Assembly: GCF_900111005.1 (NCBI RefSeq)
Contig: NZ_FOFV01000001.1
Location: 124,001 to 188,000 of the forward strand
DNA: 64,000 bases
From: Lentzea albida
GTDB taxonomy: Bacteria; Actinomycetota; Actinomycetes; Mycobacteriales; Pseudonocardiaceae
Reading direction: 5' to 3'
Shown here piece by piece: positions 1 through 10,624 of this stretch. Made by a program: the position numbers and the translations under genes. The notes under the pieces are model-generated. The model was not told where the DNA came from, ran no database searches, and was given only the letters and a program-made list of their open reading frames with translations. The number at the start of each line of letters is the position of its first letter. The stretch's first letter is position 1.

Positions 1-744
1 GTCGGCCACCTCCAGCAGCTCGGGGTGCGCGTTGGCCATCGCGACGCCGTGGCCGACCCACCGCAGCATCGGGATGTCGTTCGGCATGTCCCCGAACGCG
101 ATCACGTTCCCCGCGGCCACCCCGAGCCGCTCCGCCACGTCGGCCAGGCCGCTGGCCTTCGTCACGTCCCGTTCGGACACCTCGATCAGCCCGGCGTTGG
201 TCGAGTAGGTGATGGCGAACTCGTCGCCCAGCACCGCCGTCGCGGCCGCCGCCATCTCGGCACTGGTCATGCCCGTGTGCCTGACCAGCAGCTTGATCGC
301 CGCGTGCCCGAGCACCTCCGCCCGCGAGGCGACGTCGTGGCTGTCCGGCCAGGCGTGCTTGTACCGCTCCTCCGCGACGAACGTCTCGACGTCCGCCGCC
401 CGTTCGCCCACCCGCTCCGCGGCCACCGCGCACTCCGGGAGCGCCGTGTCGAGGGCGCTGACGAGGTCGTGCAGCCGGATCGGGCTGATCCCGCGCTGCC
501 AGACCACGCGGTCCGCGCCGACGTCGTAGAGCACCGCGCCGTTCGCGCAGACCGCGTACCCGGTGGCGCCGAGGTCGTTCGCGACGCGCGGGACCCAGCG
601 CGGCGGACGGCCGCTGACCAGCACGAACGGGGTTCCGTCCGCCAGGACCCTGCCCACGACGCGTGCCGTGTGCCCGCTCACCCGCTCGTTCGTCCCGAGA
701 ATCGTGCCGTCCACGTCCGATGCCACCAGCGCTGGTTTCTCCAC
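1..744 (-). CDS. HAD-superfamily (Cof-like) hydrolase, C-terminus cut by window edge
   Basis: Predicted cytoplasmic phosphatase of the Cof/YidA-type HAD family, which usually acts on sugar phosphates or other small phosphoesters; the substrate cannot be read here. Motif I is DVDGTIL at residues 10-16, a few residues after a GTG start (VEKPALVASDVDG). A late GDMPNDIPML segment matches the family motif IV with its paired acidic metal ligands, and GVAMANA follows it as is usual for Cof proteins. About 248 codons are present, so only a short C-terminal tail should be missing. GTG was chosen because GAGG lies about 9 nt upstream; a nearby ATG is out of frame. The gene is divergent from the following oxidoreductase gene, about 67 bp away. 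Confidence 0.85.
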   Translation of the reverse strand, partial: MEKPALVASDVDGTILGTNERVSGHTARVVGRVLADGTPFVLVSGRPPRWVPRVANDLGATGYAVCANGAVLYDVGADRVVWQRGISPIRLHDLVSALDTALPECAVAAERVGERAADVETFVAEERYKHAWPDSHDVASRAEVLGHAAIKLLVRHTGMTSAEMAAAATAVLGDEFAITYSTNAGLIEVSERDVTKASGLADVAERLGVAAGNVIAFGDMPNDIPMLRWVGHGVAMANAHPELLEVAD

Positions 745-799
745 GAATCCATCCTCGCCGATGCCGGAAGTGGATTCGTCGACTGGCGGACCACGTCGC

Positions 800-805
800 T
801 AGGGT
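800..805 (+). promoter_or_regulatory. possible -10 element of a leaderless promoter
   Basis: TAGGGT lies six bases before the GTG start of the LLM oxidoreductase gene, and no Shine-Dalgarno sequence is visible. This spacing fits the actinobacterial pattern in which transcription begins at the start codon. It is inferred from spacing alone. Confidence 0.35.
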
Positions 806-811
806 CGCCGG

Positions 812-3017
<2,206 letters not shown>

Positions 3018-3037
3018 TGTCGGTTTAGTCGCATTTT

Positions 3038-3068
3038 CGCCCGGCCGTACAACCTGTGCGGCCGGGCG
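3038..3068 (+). terminator. hairpin after glf
   Basis: Perfect 10-bp arms CGCCCGGCCG (3038-3047) and CGGCCGGGCG (3059-3068) with an 11-base loop and no T-run. It may reduce, rather than stop, read-through into glfT2. Confidence 0.45.
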
Positions 3069-3187
3069 ATCGTCATTCCTCAGTGAGTACTATGGGCGCC
3101 TGACGCGCCGCGCCGCGACTCTACGTGGCGATAGCCATCCATGAAGCTGACCCGAACCGCCCGAATTCGGTTCGCCGGAGGAAGCAC

Positions 3188-5092
3188 GTGACCGAGCAGG
3201 CCAAAACACCAAGCGCCACCAAGATCAGCTCGACTCAGGTCCTGCAGCGGGTGATCATGCCGCGCGACGAGGACCCGCTGGACGTGCGTCCGCTCTACCT
3301 CGACGAGCCGGCGAGCGTGCACAGCCACGTGTCGGGCCGCCGCGCGGTGACGGTGCCGACCTCGGCGAAGGTGTCGTTCGCGTCGTACTTCAACGCCTTC
3401 CCCGCGAGCTACTGGAAGCGCTGGACCATCGTCGAGGACGTCGTGCTGCGCCTGCGCGTGCGCGGTGCCGGTCGCATCGACGTCTACCGCTCCAAGCCCA
3501 ACGGCGACATCGTGCACCTCGACGGCCACGTCGTGCGCAGCCCGAAGTCGTACTCCGACGTCGCCATCAAGGTGTCGCTCAAGCCGTTCGAGGACGGTGG
3601 CTGGATCTGGTTCGACGTCTTCACCGACGACACCACGATCGAGATCGAAGAGGCGGCCTGGACGACGGAGCAGGAGCTCCCGGCGCAGACCGTCGCCATC
3701 GGCATGACGACGATGCGCCCGGTCGACGCGGTCATCGCACTGCGCGCGCTCGGTGAGGACCCGGCCGTGCTGGCCGTCCTGAAGAAGGTCTTCGTCGCCG
3801 ACCAGGGCGCCGTCAAGGTCCGCGACACCGAGGGCTACGCCGAGGCCGTCAAGGCGCTCGGCGACAAGCTGGAGATCATCGAGCAGGACAACCTCGGTGG
3901 CTCCGGCGGCTTCACCCGCGGTCTGTACGAGGCGATCGAGCACACCGACGCCGACCAGATCATGCTGATGGACGACGACATCCGCCTGGAGCCGGACGCC
4001 GTCCTGCGCTCCAACGCGTTCGCGCGCGCCTCGGCCCAGCCGGTCATCGTCGGTTCGCACATGCTGAACCTCCAGGCCCGCGCCCGACTGCACAGCATGG
4101 GCGAGGTCGTCGACCTCGGCACCTGTTACTGGCGCGCGGCGCCCGGCGCGGTCACCGACCACGACTTCGGCACCGAGTCGCTGCGCGAGACCGAGGAACT
4201 GCACGCCCGCATCGACGCCACCTACAACGGCTGGTGGATGTGCCTGTTCCCGCGCGAGGTCGTGCAGCGCACCGGCTACCCGCTGCCGCTGTTCATCAAG
4301 TGGGACGACGCGGAGTACTCGCTGCGCGCCCTCGAGCGCGGCTACCCGACGGTCTCGCTGCCCGGCTCCGCCGTGTGGCACATGCCGTGGACGGACAAGA
4401 ACGACGCCACCGACTGGCAGGCGTACTTCCACACCCGCAACCGCCTCGTCCTCGCGGCGCTGCACAGCCCGTACGACGTCCGCTCCACGCTGCTCAAGCA
4501 GGGCCTGAAGCTGTCGCTGCGGCACCTGCTGTCGATGGAGTACTCCACGGTCGCCGTGCAGCAGAAGGCGATCGAGGACTTCCTGGCCGGCCCGTCGAAG
4601 CTGTTCGACTCGCTGCGCACGGCCCTCCCGGAGATCCGCGAGCTCCGCAAGGACTACTCGGACGCCCAGGTCCTCCCGTCGGCGCGCGAGTTCCCGGCCC
4701 CGACGTTCGACATGGTGCGCGCCGAGCAGATGCTGACGCCGCCCACGAACCCGGTCACCATCGCCTCCGAGGCCGCCAAGGCCCTCATGCACAACCTGCG
4801 CGAGCCCCAGGCCGCCACGGCCGAGCGCCCGCAGATCAACGTGCCGGCGACCAACGCCCGCTGGTTCCTCCTGGGCAACCTGGACAGCGCCACGGTCTCC
4901 AACGCCGACGGCAGCGGTGTCGCGTTCCGCAAGCGCGACCCGAAGGAGTTCCGCCAGCTGATGAAGCGCGCGGTGCGCAACTACCGCCGCCTCTCGGCCG
5001 AGTGGCCGCGGATGCAGAAGGTGTACCGCGACGCGCTGCCCGAGCTGACCTCGGTCGAGTCGTGGCGCAAGGTGTTCGAGGCCAACAGCTGA
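3188..5092 (+). CDS. glfT2: galactofuranosyltransferase GlfT2 (galactan polymerase)
   Basis: Adds the bulk of the alternating beta-1,5/beta-1,6 galactofuranose residues to lipid-linked galactan at the inner face of the membrane, using UDP-Galf. The 634-residue length matches M. tuberculosis GlfT2. An N-terminal beta-sandwich region precedes a GT-A domain with LGGSGGFTRG, the metal-binding DDD at residues 262-264 (LMDDDIRLEP), and KWDDAEYSLRA around 371-381, which holds the acidic catalytic region of the family. A C-terminal helical part follows. The GTG at 3188 is preferred because GGAGGAAG lies three bases upstream; an open frame continues to 3125 but has no ribosome site. A strong terminator follows the stop. 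Confidence 0.96.
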   Translation: MTEQAKTPSATKISSTQVLQRVIMPRDEDPLDVRPLYLDEPASVHSHVSGRRAVTVPTSAKVSFASYFNAFPASYWKRWTIVEDVVLRLRVRGAGRIDVYRSKPNGDIVHLDGHVVRSPKSYSDVAIKVSLKPFEDGGWIWFDVFTDDTTIEIEEAAWTTEQELPAQTVAIGMTTMRPVDAVIALRALGEDPAVLAVLKKVFVADQGAVKVRDTEGYAEAVKALGDKLEIIEQDNLGGSGGFTRGLYEAIEHTDADQIMLMDDDIRLEPDAVLRSNAFARASAQPVIVGSHMLNLQARARLHSMGEVVDLGTCYWRAAPGAVTDHDFGTESLRETEELHARIDATYNGWWMCLFPREVVQRTGYPLPLFIKWDDAEYSLRALERGYPTVSLPGSAVWHMPWTDKNDATDWQAYFHTRNRLVLAALHSPYDVRSTLLKQGLKLSLRHLLSMEYSTVAVQQKAIEDFLAGPSKLFDSLRTALPEIRELRKDYSDAQVLPSAREFPAPTFDMVRAEQMLTPPTNPVTIASEAAKALMHNLREPQAATAERPQINVPATNARWFLLGNLDSATVSNADGSGVAFRKRDPKEFRQLMKRAVRNYRRLSAEWPRMQKVYRDALPELTSVESWRKVFEANS

Positions 5093-5111
5093 TCTGCTGG
5101 TCGTGCGAGAA

Positions 5112-5137
5112 GGCCCCCGGAGCACCGGGGGCCTTTT
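5112..5137 (+). terminator. rho-independent terminator after glfT2
   Basis: Nine-bp GC-only stem GGCCCCCGG / CCGGGGGCC around an AGCA tetraloop, followed by TTTT. It ends the glf-glfT2 transcript just before a convergent gene. Confidence 0.85.
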
Positions 5138-5149
5138 CCGTTTCTCGGG

Positions 5150-5722
5150 CTACTTGCCGAGCGTGCCGATGTTCTCGTTGACGTTGACGACGGCGTACTG
5201 GCCGGAGGACTTGCCCTCCTTGACGACCTTGCCGTCCACGGTGATCTTCGCGGTGATCTCCGGGGTGCCCTTGCCCGCCTGAGCCATGACCGAGACCACC
5301 TGCAGTGCCTCGCCGGTCGGCAGTTCGATCGTCTTCGACCAGGGCAGCTTGACGTCGCCCTCCTGCTGGATCGAGGTCATGCCGTCGGTGGTGTAGGTGA
5401 TGTTGTTCGCCGTGCCGGCGCCGCCGACCTCGTAGACCACGGTTTTCTTGGCCGCCGGTGCGGGCTTCTGAACGGCCGCAGGTGCCTCGACCTCTGTCGT
5501 GCCGGTACCCGCGCTGGTGGTCGGCTCCGGGCTCTTACCGCCGTTGGCGACACTGCTGATGATGATCAGCAAGAAGATCGCACCGATTACCCACGGCCAT
5601 TTCTTGGTCTTTTTCTGCGGCGGGGGCGGCGCGAAGTACTGCGGCTGGCCAGGGGGCATCGGCTGCGGGTATTGCTGCTGGTAGGGCTGCTGCGGCCCGT
5701 GCGGCGGCTGAGGGTACGACAT
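5150..5722 (-). CDS. MmpS-like single-pass membrane protein
   Basis: A 190-residue protein with a Pro/Gln/Tyr-rich cytoplasmic N-terminus (residues 1-36), a KKTKK stop-transfer run, one membrane helix at about 43-59 and an extracytoplasmic beta-rich domain. The segments VVYEVGGAGTANNITYTTDG and SVMAQAGKGTPEITAKITVDG resemble the MmpS domain, whose members assist MmpL lipid exporters or act alone in the envelope. No MmpL gene is in the window. GGGAG lies about nine bases before the ATG. It is convergent with glfT2. The family call rests on the domain pattern, and the cargo is unknown. Confidence 0.75.
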   Translation of the reverse strand: MSYPQPPHGPQQPYQQQYPQPMPPGQPQYFAPPPPQKKTKKWPWVIGAIFLLIIISSVANGGKSPEPTTSAGTGTTEVEAPAAVQKPAPAAKKTVVYEVGGAGTANNITYTTDGMTSIQQEGDVKLPWSKTIELPTGEALQVVSVMAQAGKGTPEITAKITVDGKVVKEGKSSGQYAVVNVNENIGTLGK

Positions 5723-5873
5723 GGTGAGGGGCTCCCGACAGATGGATCAGTGGCCGGACTGCGCGACCTGTTGATCCGCCTGTCGCAAAACACGAATAAC
5801 TCGTTACCCGCATCCCTCGAATGGGCCATTCTTCGAATCTCCGGTAACAACGGGCAGTGGAGATGCGATGCGT

Positions 5874-6686
5874 TCACTCCTTGATGCCCGTCTCCGTCAC
5901 CCCGCGCACCAGGAACCGTTGCAGCCCAACGAACACCACCACCAGCGGCGCAATCGACACAGCAGCTGCCAAGAACAACTGCGAAACCTCGATCGACTGC
6001 GCAGTCAGGAACGTCGACAACGCCACCTGCACAGTCCACGAGTCCTGGTCCTGCGCGATCACCAACGGCCACAAGAACTGGTTCCAACTGGTCACAAAAG
6101 CGATCACCCCAAGCGCCGCGAAGAACCCCTTCGAGTTCGGCACGACAACCCGCCAATAAGTCCCCCAATGCCCCAGCCCGTCGATCCGAGCCGCCTCCTC
6201 CAACTCCCGCGGGAAGTTCAGGAAGTACTGCCGGAACAGGAACGTCGTGAACCCGCTGAACAGCCCGGGGATCACCAGCCCGCGCAGATCGGACACCCAC
6301 CCCAGCGTCGACACGACCACGAACGTCGGCACGAACGTCACGGCCGCCGGGATCATCAGCGTCGCGATCACCAGGTACAGCACGAGATTCGAGTACCGGT
6401 ACGGGATCCGCGCGAGCCCGTACCCCGCCAGCCCGCACAAGAACAACTGACCAAACGTCTGCAACACCGCGACGACGGTCGAATTCACCATGCTGCGCAC
6501 CATCGGCACGGCCGGGTTGCTGAACAGCAGAGCGAAGTTCTCCCACTGGACCTCCTGCGGCCAGAACGTCCACGAAGGCGCGGTGATCTCCTGCTCGGTC
6601 GCCAACCCGTTGCGCAGCACCAGGTAGAACGGCACCAGGAACAGCACGGCGGCCACCGACAGGGCGAGATAACGCACGACCTTCAT
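5874..6686 (-). CDS. carbohydrate ABC transporter permease (MalG type)
   Basis: Second membrane subunit of a binding-protein-dependent sugar importer, 270 residues, with about six membrane helices. The EAA loop EEAARIDGLGHWGTYWRVVVPNSKG, which docks on the ATPase, lies in the C-terminal half as expected. FLVPFYLVLRNGL in the first helix region is typical of MalG proteins. Its ATG overlaps the stop of the upstream permease by four bases (ATGA), showing translational coupling. No ATPase gene is present, so the transporter probably uses a shared MsiK-like ATPase encoded elsewhere, as in many actinomycete sugar systems. Confidence 0.93.
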   Translation of the reverse strand: MKVVRYLALSVAAVLFLVPFYLVLRNGLATEQEITAPSWTFWPQEVQWENFALLFSNPAVPMVRSMVNSTVVAVLQTFGQLFLCGLAGYGLARIPYRYSNLVLYLVIATLMIPAAVTFVPTFVVVSTLGWVSDLRGLVIPGLFSGFTTFLFRQYFLNFPRELEEAARIDGLGHWGTYWRVVVPNSKGFFAALGVIAFVTSWNQFLWPLVIAQDQDSWTVQVALSTFLTAQSIEVSQLFLAAAVSIAPLVVVFVGLQRFLVRGVTETGIKE

Positions 6687-7561
6687 CGCGTGATCACCCT
6701 GCCCTGCAACAACGTCACACCCGCGATCAGCAACGTCAGGATCACCGCGCCCGCGCTGCCGTGCCCGAAGTCCTGCCCGCCGGAGCCCAGAGCCGTGTAG
6801 TAGAGGTAGATCAACGGCGGGCGGGCGAACGGCGGGTAGCCGCGGTCGGTGCCCAGCACGTTGTAGAACTCGTCGAACGCCTGGTAGGCCGCGATGAGCA
6901 GCAACAGCAGCACGGCGACCGACGTCGTGCGCAGCTGCGGCAGCGTGATGTACCTCAGGGTCTGCCAGCCCCGCGAAGCCCCGTCGATCCACGCGGCCTC
7001 GTAGAGGTGCTGCGGGATCCGTTGCAGGCCCGCGAGGAACAGGATCAGGTAGAAGCCGAGCTGCAGCCACAGCCGCAACGTCACGAGCACCAGCCAGTAC
7101 CAGGGTGGTGAGGTCGACACCGTCCACGCGACCGGCTCGGCGCCGAACCAGCCGAGCACGGTGTTCGCGAGGCCGAAGCGCACGCCGTTGAAGATCGACA
7201 GCTTCCACACCAGCGACGCCACGACGTACGAGCACGCGGTCGGCAGGAAGAACACCGAGCGGAAGAACGCCTTCATGAAGCTGATCTGGTTGACCAGCAG
7301 TGCCAACGCCAACGCCAGCACGAACGTCAGCGGCACGATGAACACCGCGAACAGGCTGAACGTGCCGAGGCTCCTGAGAAAAGGCGCGTCCGTCAGCATG
7401 TCGGCGTAGTTGCGCAACCCGACGAACTCCGAGGGCGTCACCGTGTTGCGGGCGTCGAAGAACGACAGCAGCAGGCTCCACCCGATCGGCACGTACACGA
7501 ACACGAGCAGACCCGCCGCGAACGGTCCGACGAACAACCAGAACGCGCGTCCGTTCCTCAT
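6683..7561 (-). CDS. sugar ABC transporter permease (MalF type)
   Basis: First membrane subunit of the importer, 292 residues. It begins with a hydrophobic segment (AFWLFVGPFAAGLLVFVYVP), and has the family region LLSFFDARN and the EAA loop YEAAWIDGASRGWQTLRYITLP at about two thirds of the length. Its start overlaps the end of the solute-binding-protein gene by four bases and its end overlaps the next permease by four bases, so the three genes form one tight operon. The substrate is probably an oligosaccharide or other sugar, judged from family only. Confidence 0.93.
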   Translation of the reverse strand: MRNGRAFWLFVGPFAAGLLVFVYVPIGWSLLLSFFDARNTVTPSEFVGLRNYADMLTDAPFLRSLGTFSLFAVFIVPLTFVLALALALLVNQISFMKAFFRSVFFLPTACSYVVASLVWKLSIFNGVRFGLANTVLGWFGAEPVAWTVSTSPPWYWLVLVTLRLWLQLGFYLILFLAGLQRIPQHLYEAAWIDGASRGWQTLRYITLPQLRTTSVAVLLLLLIAAYQAFDEFYNVLGTDRGYPPFARPPLIYLYYTALGSGGQDFGHGSAGAVILTLLIAGVTLLQGRVITR

Positions 7562-8787
7562 CCGTACAGGCGCTTCAACTCGTCACGAACCTTGCCCGCG
7601 GCGGCCTTGACCTCGGTGTCGGCGGACGCGCCATCGCGCACCACGCGCGACACGGCGTCGTTGAACGCCGTGCGCATCACCGAGGTCCAGTCCGGCGGGT
7701 TGGACGCCTTCGCGTTGTCCCGCACGAACTTCACAGCGTCCGCCGCCGCACCCGTGGTCAGCTTCGACGCCTTCTCCGAGATGCTCTTGCGCGGCGGGAT
7801 GTGGAAGCCGTAGCTCAGGTTGAAGTCCTCCTGGTAGTCCGTGCGCTCGATCCACAGGAAGCGAACGAGCTCCTTGGCCTCGTCGATCCGCTTCGACTTG
7901 GCGTTCACCATCGCGCCGAACGCCCCGACCGGCACGCTCGCCCTGCCGTCAGCCGAAAGCTTCGGGAACGGCAGCACGCCGAAGTCGTCGCCCAGCGCCT
8001 TCTGCACCGCCGGCACGGCCCACAGCCCGGTCCACTGCATGGCGACGAGCCCCTGCGTGAACGCGTCCGGCTCCGCCCAGTCCTTCACCGCGCCGAGCAG
8101 CAGGCTGCCGCTCGAGTAGAGCTCGCGCAGCTTGCCGATCGCCTGCGCCGCAACGGGATCGTCGAACCCGACCTGGTGGTCGCGCACGTAGTCGAGCCCC
8201 GCCGACCACAGCGCGGGCCCGGCCAGCACACCGCCGCCACCGTCGTTGCCGGCGAAGAGCCCCTTCACCCCGTCCCGGGTCAGCCGCTTCGAGGCGTCGA
8301 TCAGCTCGTCCACAGTGGACGGCGGCTGCACACCCGCCTTCTCGAAGAGGCTCTTGCGGTAGAACAGCATCTGCATGTCCACGGCCTGCGGGACGCCGTA
8401 GACCTTCCCGTCCACGGTGTGGGTGGCGAGGATCGACTCGGTGAAGTCGCCGCGCGCGTCACCGAAGACGTCGTCGAGCGGCACGAGCTGGCCCGCCCGG
8501 ACCGAGCTGATCTGCGGGGTGGACTCGAAGACGTCCGGCCCGCCGTCGGACAGCAGGCTCGTCGCGAGCTTCGAGTCGTAGTCGCCGGGGTTCCACTGCA
8601 CGTCGACCGGGGTCTTCGTGAACGACTTGGCGTAGCGCTCCACCGCCTGCTGCACGCCGGGCTCGCCGTACGCGTGGTACCACTGCTTGAGGGCCTGGTC
8701 GCTGCCGCCGCGGCCGGTGTTCGAGCCACACGCCGCCAGCAGAGCGCTCGCACCGGCAAGGGAAAGGAGTCTGCGTCGGGAAATCAC
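7558..8787 (-). CDS. extracellular sugar-binding lipoprotein of ABC importer
   Basis: Substrate receptor of the importer, 409 residues. The leader MISRRRLLSLAGASALLAAC carries an RRR run and a lipobox ending at Cys20, so the protein should be lipid-anchored outside the membrane; the arginines suggest possible Tat export. The mature part has the family-1 binding-protein pattern: QWNPGDYDSKLATSLLSDGGPDVFES, then a YGVPQAVDMQMLFYRKSLFEKAG block. The gene leads a three-gene operon and overlaps the first permease by four bases. One copy of a recurrent palindrome (8308-8320) lies inside it. Confidence 0.92.
   Translation of the reverse strand: MISRRRLLSLAGASALLAACGSNTGRGGSDQALKQWYHAYGEPGVQQAVERYAKSFTKTPVDVQWNPGDYDSKLATSLLSDGGPDVFESTPQISSVRAGQLVPLDDVFGDARGDFTESILATHTVDGKVYGVPQAVDMQMLFYRKSLFEKAGVQPPSTVDELIDASKRLTRDGVKGLFAGNDGGGGVLAGPALWSAGLDYVRDHQVGFDDPVAAQAIGKLRELYSSGSLLLGAVKDWAEPDAFTQGLVAMQWTGLWAVPAVQKALGDDFGVLPFPKLSADGRASVPVGAFGAMVNAKSKRIDEAKELVRFLWIERTDYQEDFNLSYGFHIPPRKSISEKASKLTTGAAADAVKFVRDNAKASNPPDWTSVMRTAFNDAVSRVVRDGASADTEVKAAAGKVRDELKRLYG
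8308..8320. repeat. palindrome GTCCACAGTGGAC, copy 1 of 4
   Basis: Odd-length dyad inside the binding-protein gene. Related copies are at 52922-52933, 58742-58754 and 59821-59832. Function unknown. Confidence 0.6.
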
Positions 8788-8842
8788 TCATCCCGTCTTA
8801 CTCCGATCACGACGGGTGCGCGAGCGGTTACCCGAAGTCGCC

Positions 8843-8870
8843 AAAGGGCGGGATCGGCGATCCCGCCCTT
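8843..8870 (-). terminator. terminator of the galactan export operon
   Basis: Perfect 12-bp stem AAGGGCGGGATC / GATCCCGCCCTT with a three-base loop, 10 bases beyond the glfT1 stop. On the minus strand the stem is followed by only a short TTT, so termination may be partial. Confidence 0.7.
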
Positions 8871-8880
8871 CGAACGGAGC

Positions 8881-9783
8881 TCACTTGCGGAAGAAGCGCT
8901 CCCGCTGGCCCTGGCGCACGAGCTTGATCCACTCGACGAACGCCTTCGGGTCCTTCTTCACGCCCAGGAAGTACAGGCCGAACCGGAAGACCTCCAGCGC
9001 ACCCAGCTTGCGCATGCCCGGCTGCGAGAGCAGGTACCCGCGGTTGCGGTAGGTGTAGTAGCGCTTGATCTGGTTCTCGGGGTCCTGCGCGTGGAACCGG
9101 CCACCGAGCATCGGCTTGAACTCGTCCGAGCCGTCCGGGTGGACGTAGGCGACCTTCAGCGAGGTGCCGAACGGCAGCCCGCTGCGCACCAGCCGGCGGT
9201 GGACCTCCACCTCGTCACCGCGGAAGAACAGCCGGTAGTCCGGCACGCCGACCACGTCGAGCGTCGTGGCGCGGAACAGCGCGCCGTTGAACAGCGAGGC
9301 GATCCCCGGCAGGAAGTCGGTGCCGAGGTCGGCCGCCGAGCGCTTCCACGTGAGGCCGCGGCGCATCGGGAACGCGAGCTTGTCCGGGTTCTCGATGTTC
9401 GTGACGACCGGGGAGATCTCGGCGAGGTTGCGGCGCTCCGCCTCCTCCAGCAGCACGGCCAGCACGTTCTCGTCGGCCGGGCGGCCGTCGTCGTCCGCGA
9501 GCCACACCCAGTCCGCACCCAGCGAGAGCGCGTGCAGGATGCCGAGCGCGAAACCACCCGCGCCACCGAGGTTGCGGTGCGACGGCAGGTAGGTGGTGGG
9601 GAGCGGGCACTGCTCGACCAGGTCGTCGACCGGCTGGTCGGGGCCGTTGTCGACGACGACCAGGTGGTCGGGGACGCGCGTCTGGGTGGCGAGCGCCTTC
9701 AGCGACTCGGCCAGCAGCTCCCTGCGGTGGCGGGTGACCACCACCGCGACCACGGAGCCCTTGGGCAGTGCCTCGAGGTTCAC
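8881..9783 (-). CDS. glfT1: galactofuranosyltransferase GlfT1
   Basis: Adds the first galactofuranose residues to the rhamnosyl-GlcNAc decaprenyl linker, before GlfT2 extends the chain. The protein is 300 residues, a GT2 family GT-A fold. It opens with VVAVVVTRHRRELLAESLKAL, has the sugar-nucleotide part VVDNGPDQP, the NLGGAGGFALG loop, and the metal-binding LADDDGRP near residue 95. FFRGDEVEVHRRL matches the acceptor-side acidic motif. It lies directly after wzt with a three-base gap, the same order as M. tuberculosis Rv3781-Rv3782. The start is GTG; ATG is absent nearby. Confidence 0.93.
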   Translation of the reverse strand: MNLEALPKGSVVAVVVTRHRRELLAESLKALATQTRVPDHLVVVDNGPDQPVDDLVEQCPLPTTYLPSHRNLGGAGGFALGILHALSLGADWVWLADDDGRPADENVLAVLLEEAERRNLAEISPVVTNIENPDKLAFPMRRGLTWKRSAADLGTDFLPGIASLFNGALFRATTLDVVGVPDYRLFFRGDEVEVHRRLVRSGLPFGTSLKVAYVHPDGSDEFKPMLGGRFHAQDPENQIKRYYTYRNRGYLLSQPGMRKLGALEVFRFGLYFLGVKKDPKAFVEWIKLVRQGQRERFFRK

Positions 9784-9786
9784 TGT

Positions 9787-10608
9787 CTATTCGCCGCCGT
9801 TTCCGCTGAGGACGGGGGAGGAGGAGTAGCCGAGCCTGGCCAGCTGTTCGGTGCTCATCCGGTCGAACGGGTCGAAGCCCTTGTACTCGGTGAGCACCTC
9901 GCGCAGCCCGCCGTGCATTTTGACACGGCCCTCGTCCATCCAGATCGCGCTGTCGCAGAAGTCCAGCAGCGTCTCGTCCGAGTGGTTCGCGAACACCAGC
10001 AGGCCGGAGCGCTTCACCAGGTCCTTGAGGCGGTCGCGGGCCTTCGCCATGAACGCCGCGTCGACCGCGCCGATGCCCTCGTCGAGCAGCAGGATCTCGG
10101 GGTCGATCGAGGTGACTACGCCGAGCGCGAGCCGCACGCGCATACCGGTCGAGTACGTGCGCAGCGGCATCTGGAGGTAGTCGCCGAGCTCGGTGAACTC
10201 CGAGATGTCGTCGACCCGCTTCTCCATCTGCTTGCGGGTCATGCCGAGGAACAGGCCCCGGATCATGATGTTCTCGTAGCCGGAGATCTCCGGGTCCATG
10301 CCGACGCCGAGGTCGAAGACCGGCGCCACCTTGCCGACGATGCGCGACTGGCCGCGCGTCGGCTCGTAGATGCCCGCCAGCAGGCGCAGCAGCGTGGACT
10401 TGCCGGCGCCGTTGTGGCCGACCAGGCCGACGCGCGCGCCCTCCTTGAGGGACAACGAGATGTCGTGCAGGGCCTCGATGATCGGCACCCGGCCCTCGGA
10501 GCCGATCTTGCCGCCGACCTTGCCGAACGCGAGCTTCTTCAACGACCTCGACTTGGCGTCGAAGATCGGGAAGTCGACCGAGGCGTTCCAGACGTCGATG
10601 CTGACCAT
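9787..10608 (-). CDS. wzt: galactan ABC exporter ATP-binding protein (Wzt/RfbE type)
   Basis: ATPase of the polysaccharide exporter that flips lipid-linked galactan across the membrane, the counterpart of Rv3781. 273 residues. Walker A GHNGAGKST is at 64-72, the signature YSTGMRVRLAL and Walker B ILLLDEGIGAVD follow, and FANHS holds the switch histidine. The extended N-terminus before the first strand (IDVWNASVDFPIFDAKSRSLKK) is typical of polysaccharide exporters. It lacks the C-terminal carbohydrate-binding domain found in E. coli O9a Wzt, as is usual for the mycobacterial type. GAGGAGGT lies seven bases before the ATG. Confidence 0.94.
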   Translation of the reverse strand: MVSIDVWNASVDFPIFDAKSRSLKKLAFGKVGGKIGSEGRVPIIEALHDISLSLKEGARVGLVGHNGAGKSTLLRLLAGIYEPTRGQSRIVGKVAPVFDLGVGMDPEISGYENIMIRGLFLGMTRKQMEKRVDDISEFTELGDYLQMPLRTYSTGMRVRLALGVVTSIDPEILLLDEGIGAVDAAFMAKARDRLKDLVKRSGLLVFANHSDETLLDFCDSAIWMDEGRVKMHGGLREVLTEYKGFDPFDRMSTEQLARLGYSSSPVLSGNGGE

Positions 10609-10624
10609 GTTGTGTCGACCTCCT

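Noticed and set aside
3080-5125. 681-codon minus-strand frame
   Set aside because: Shadow of glfT2, with composition typical of antisense GC-rich frames.
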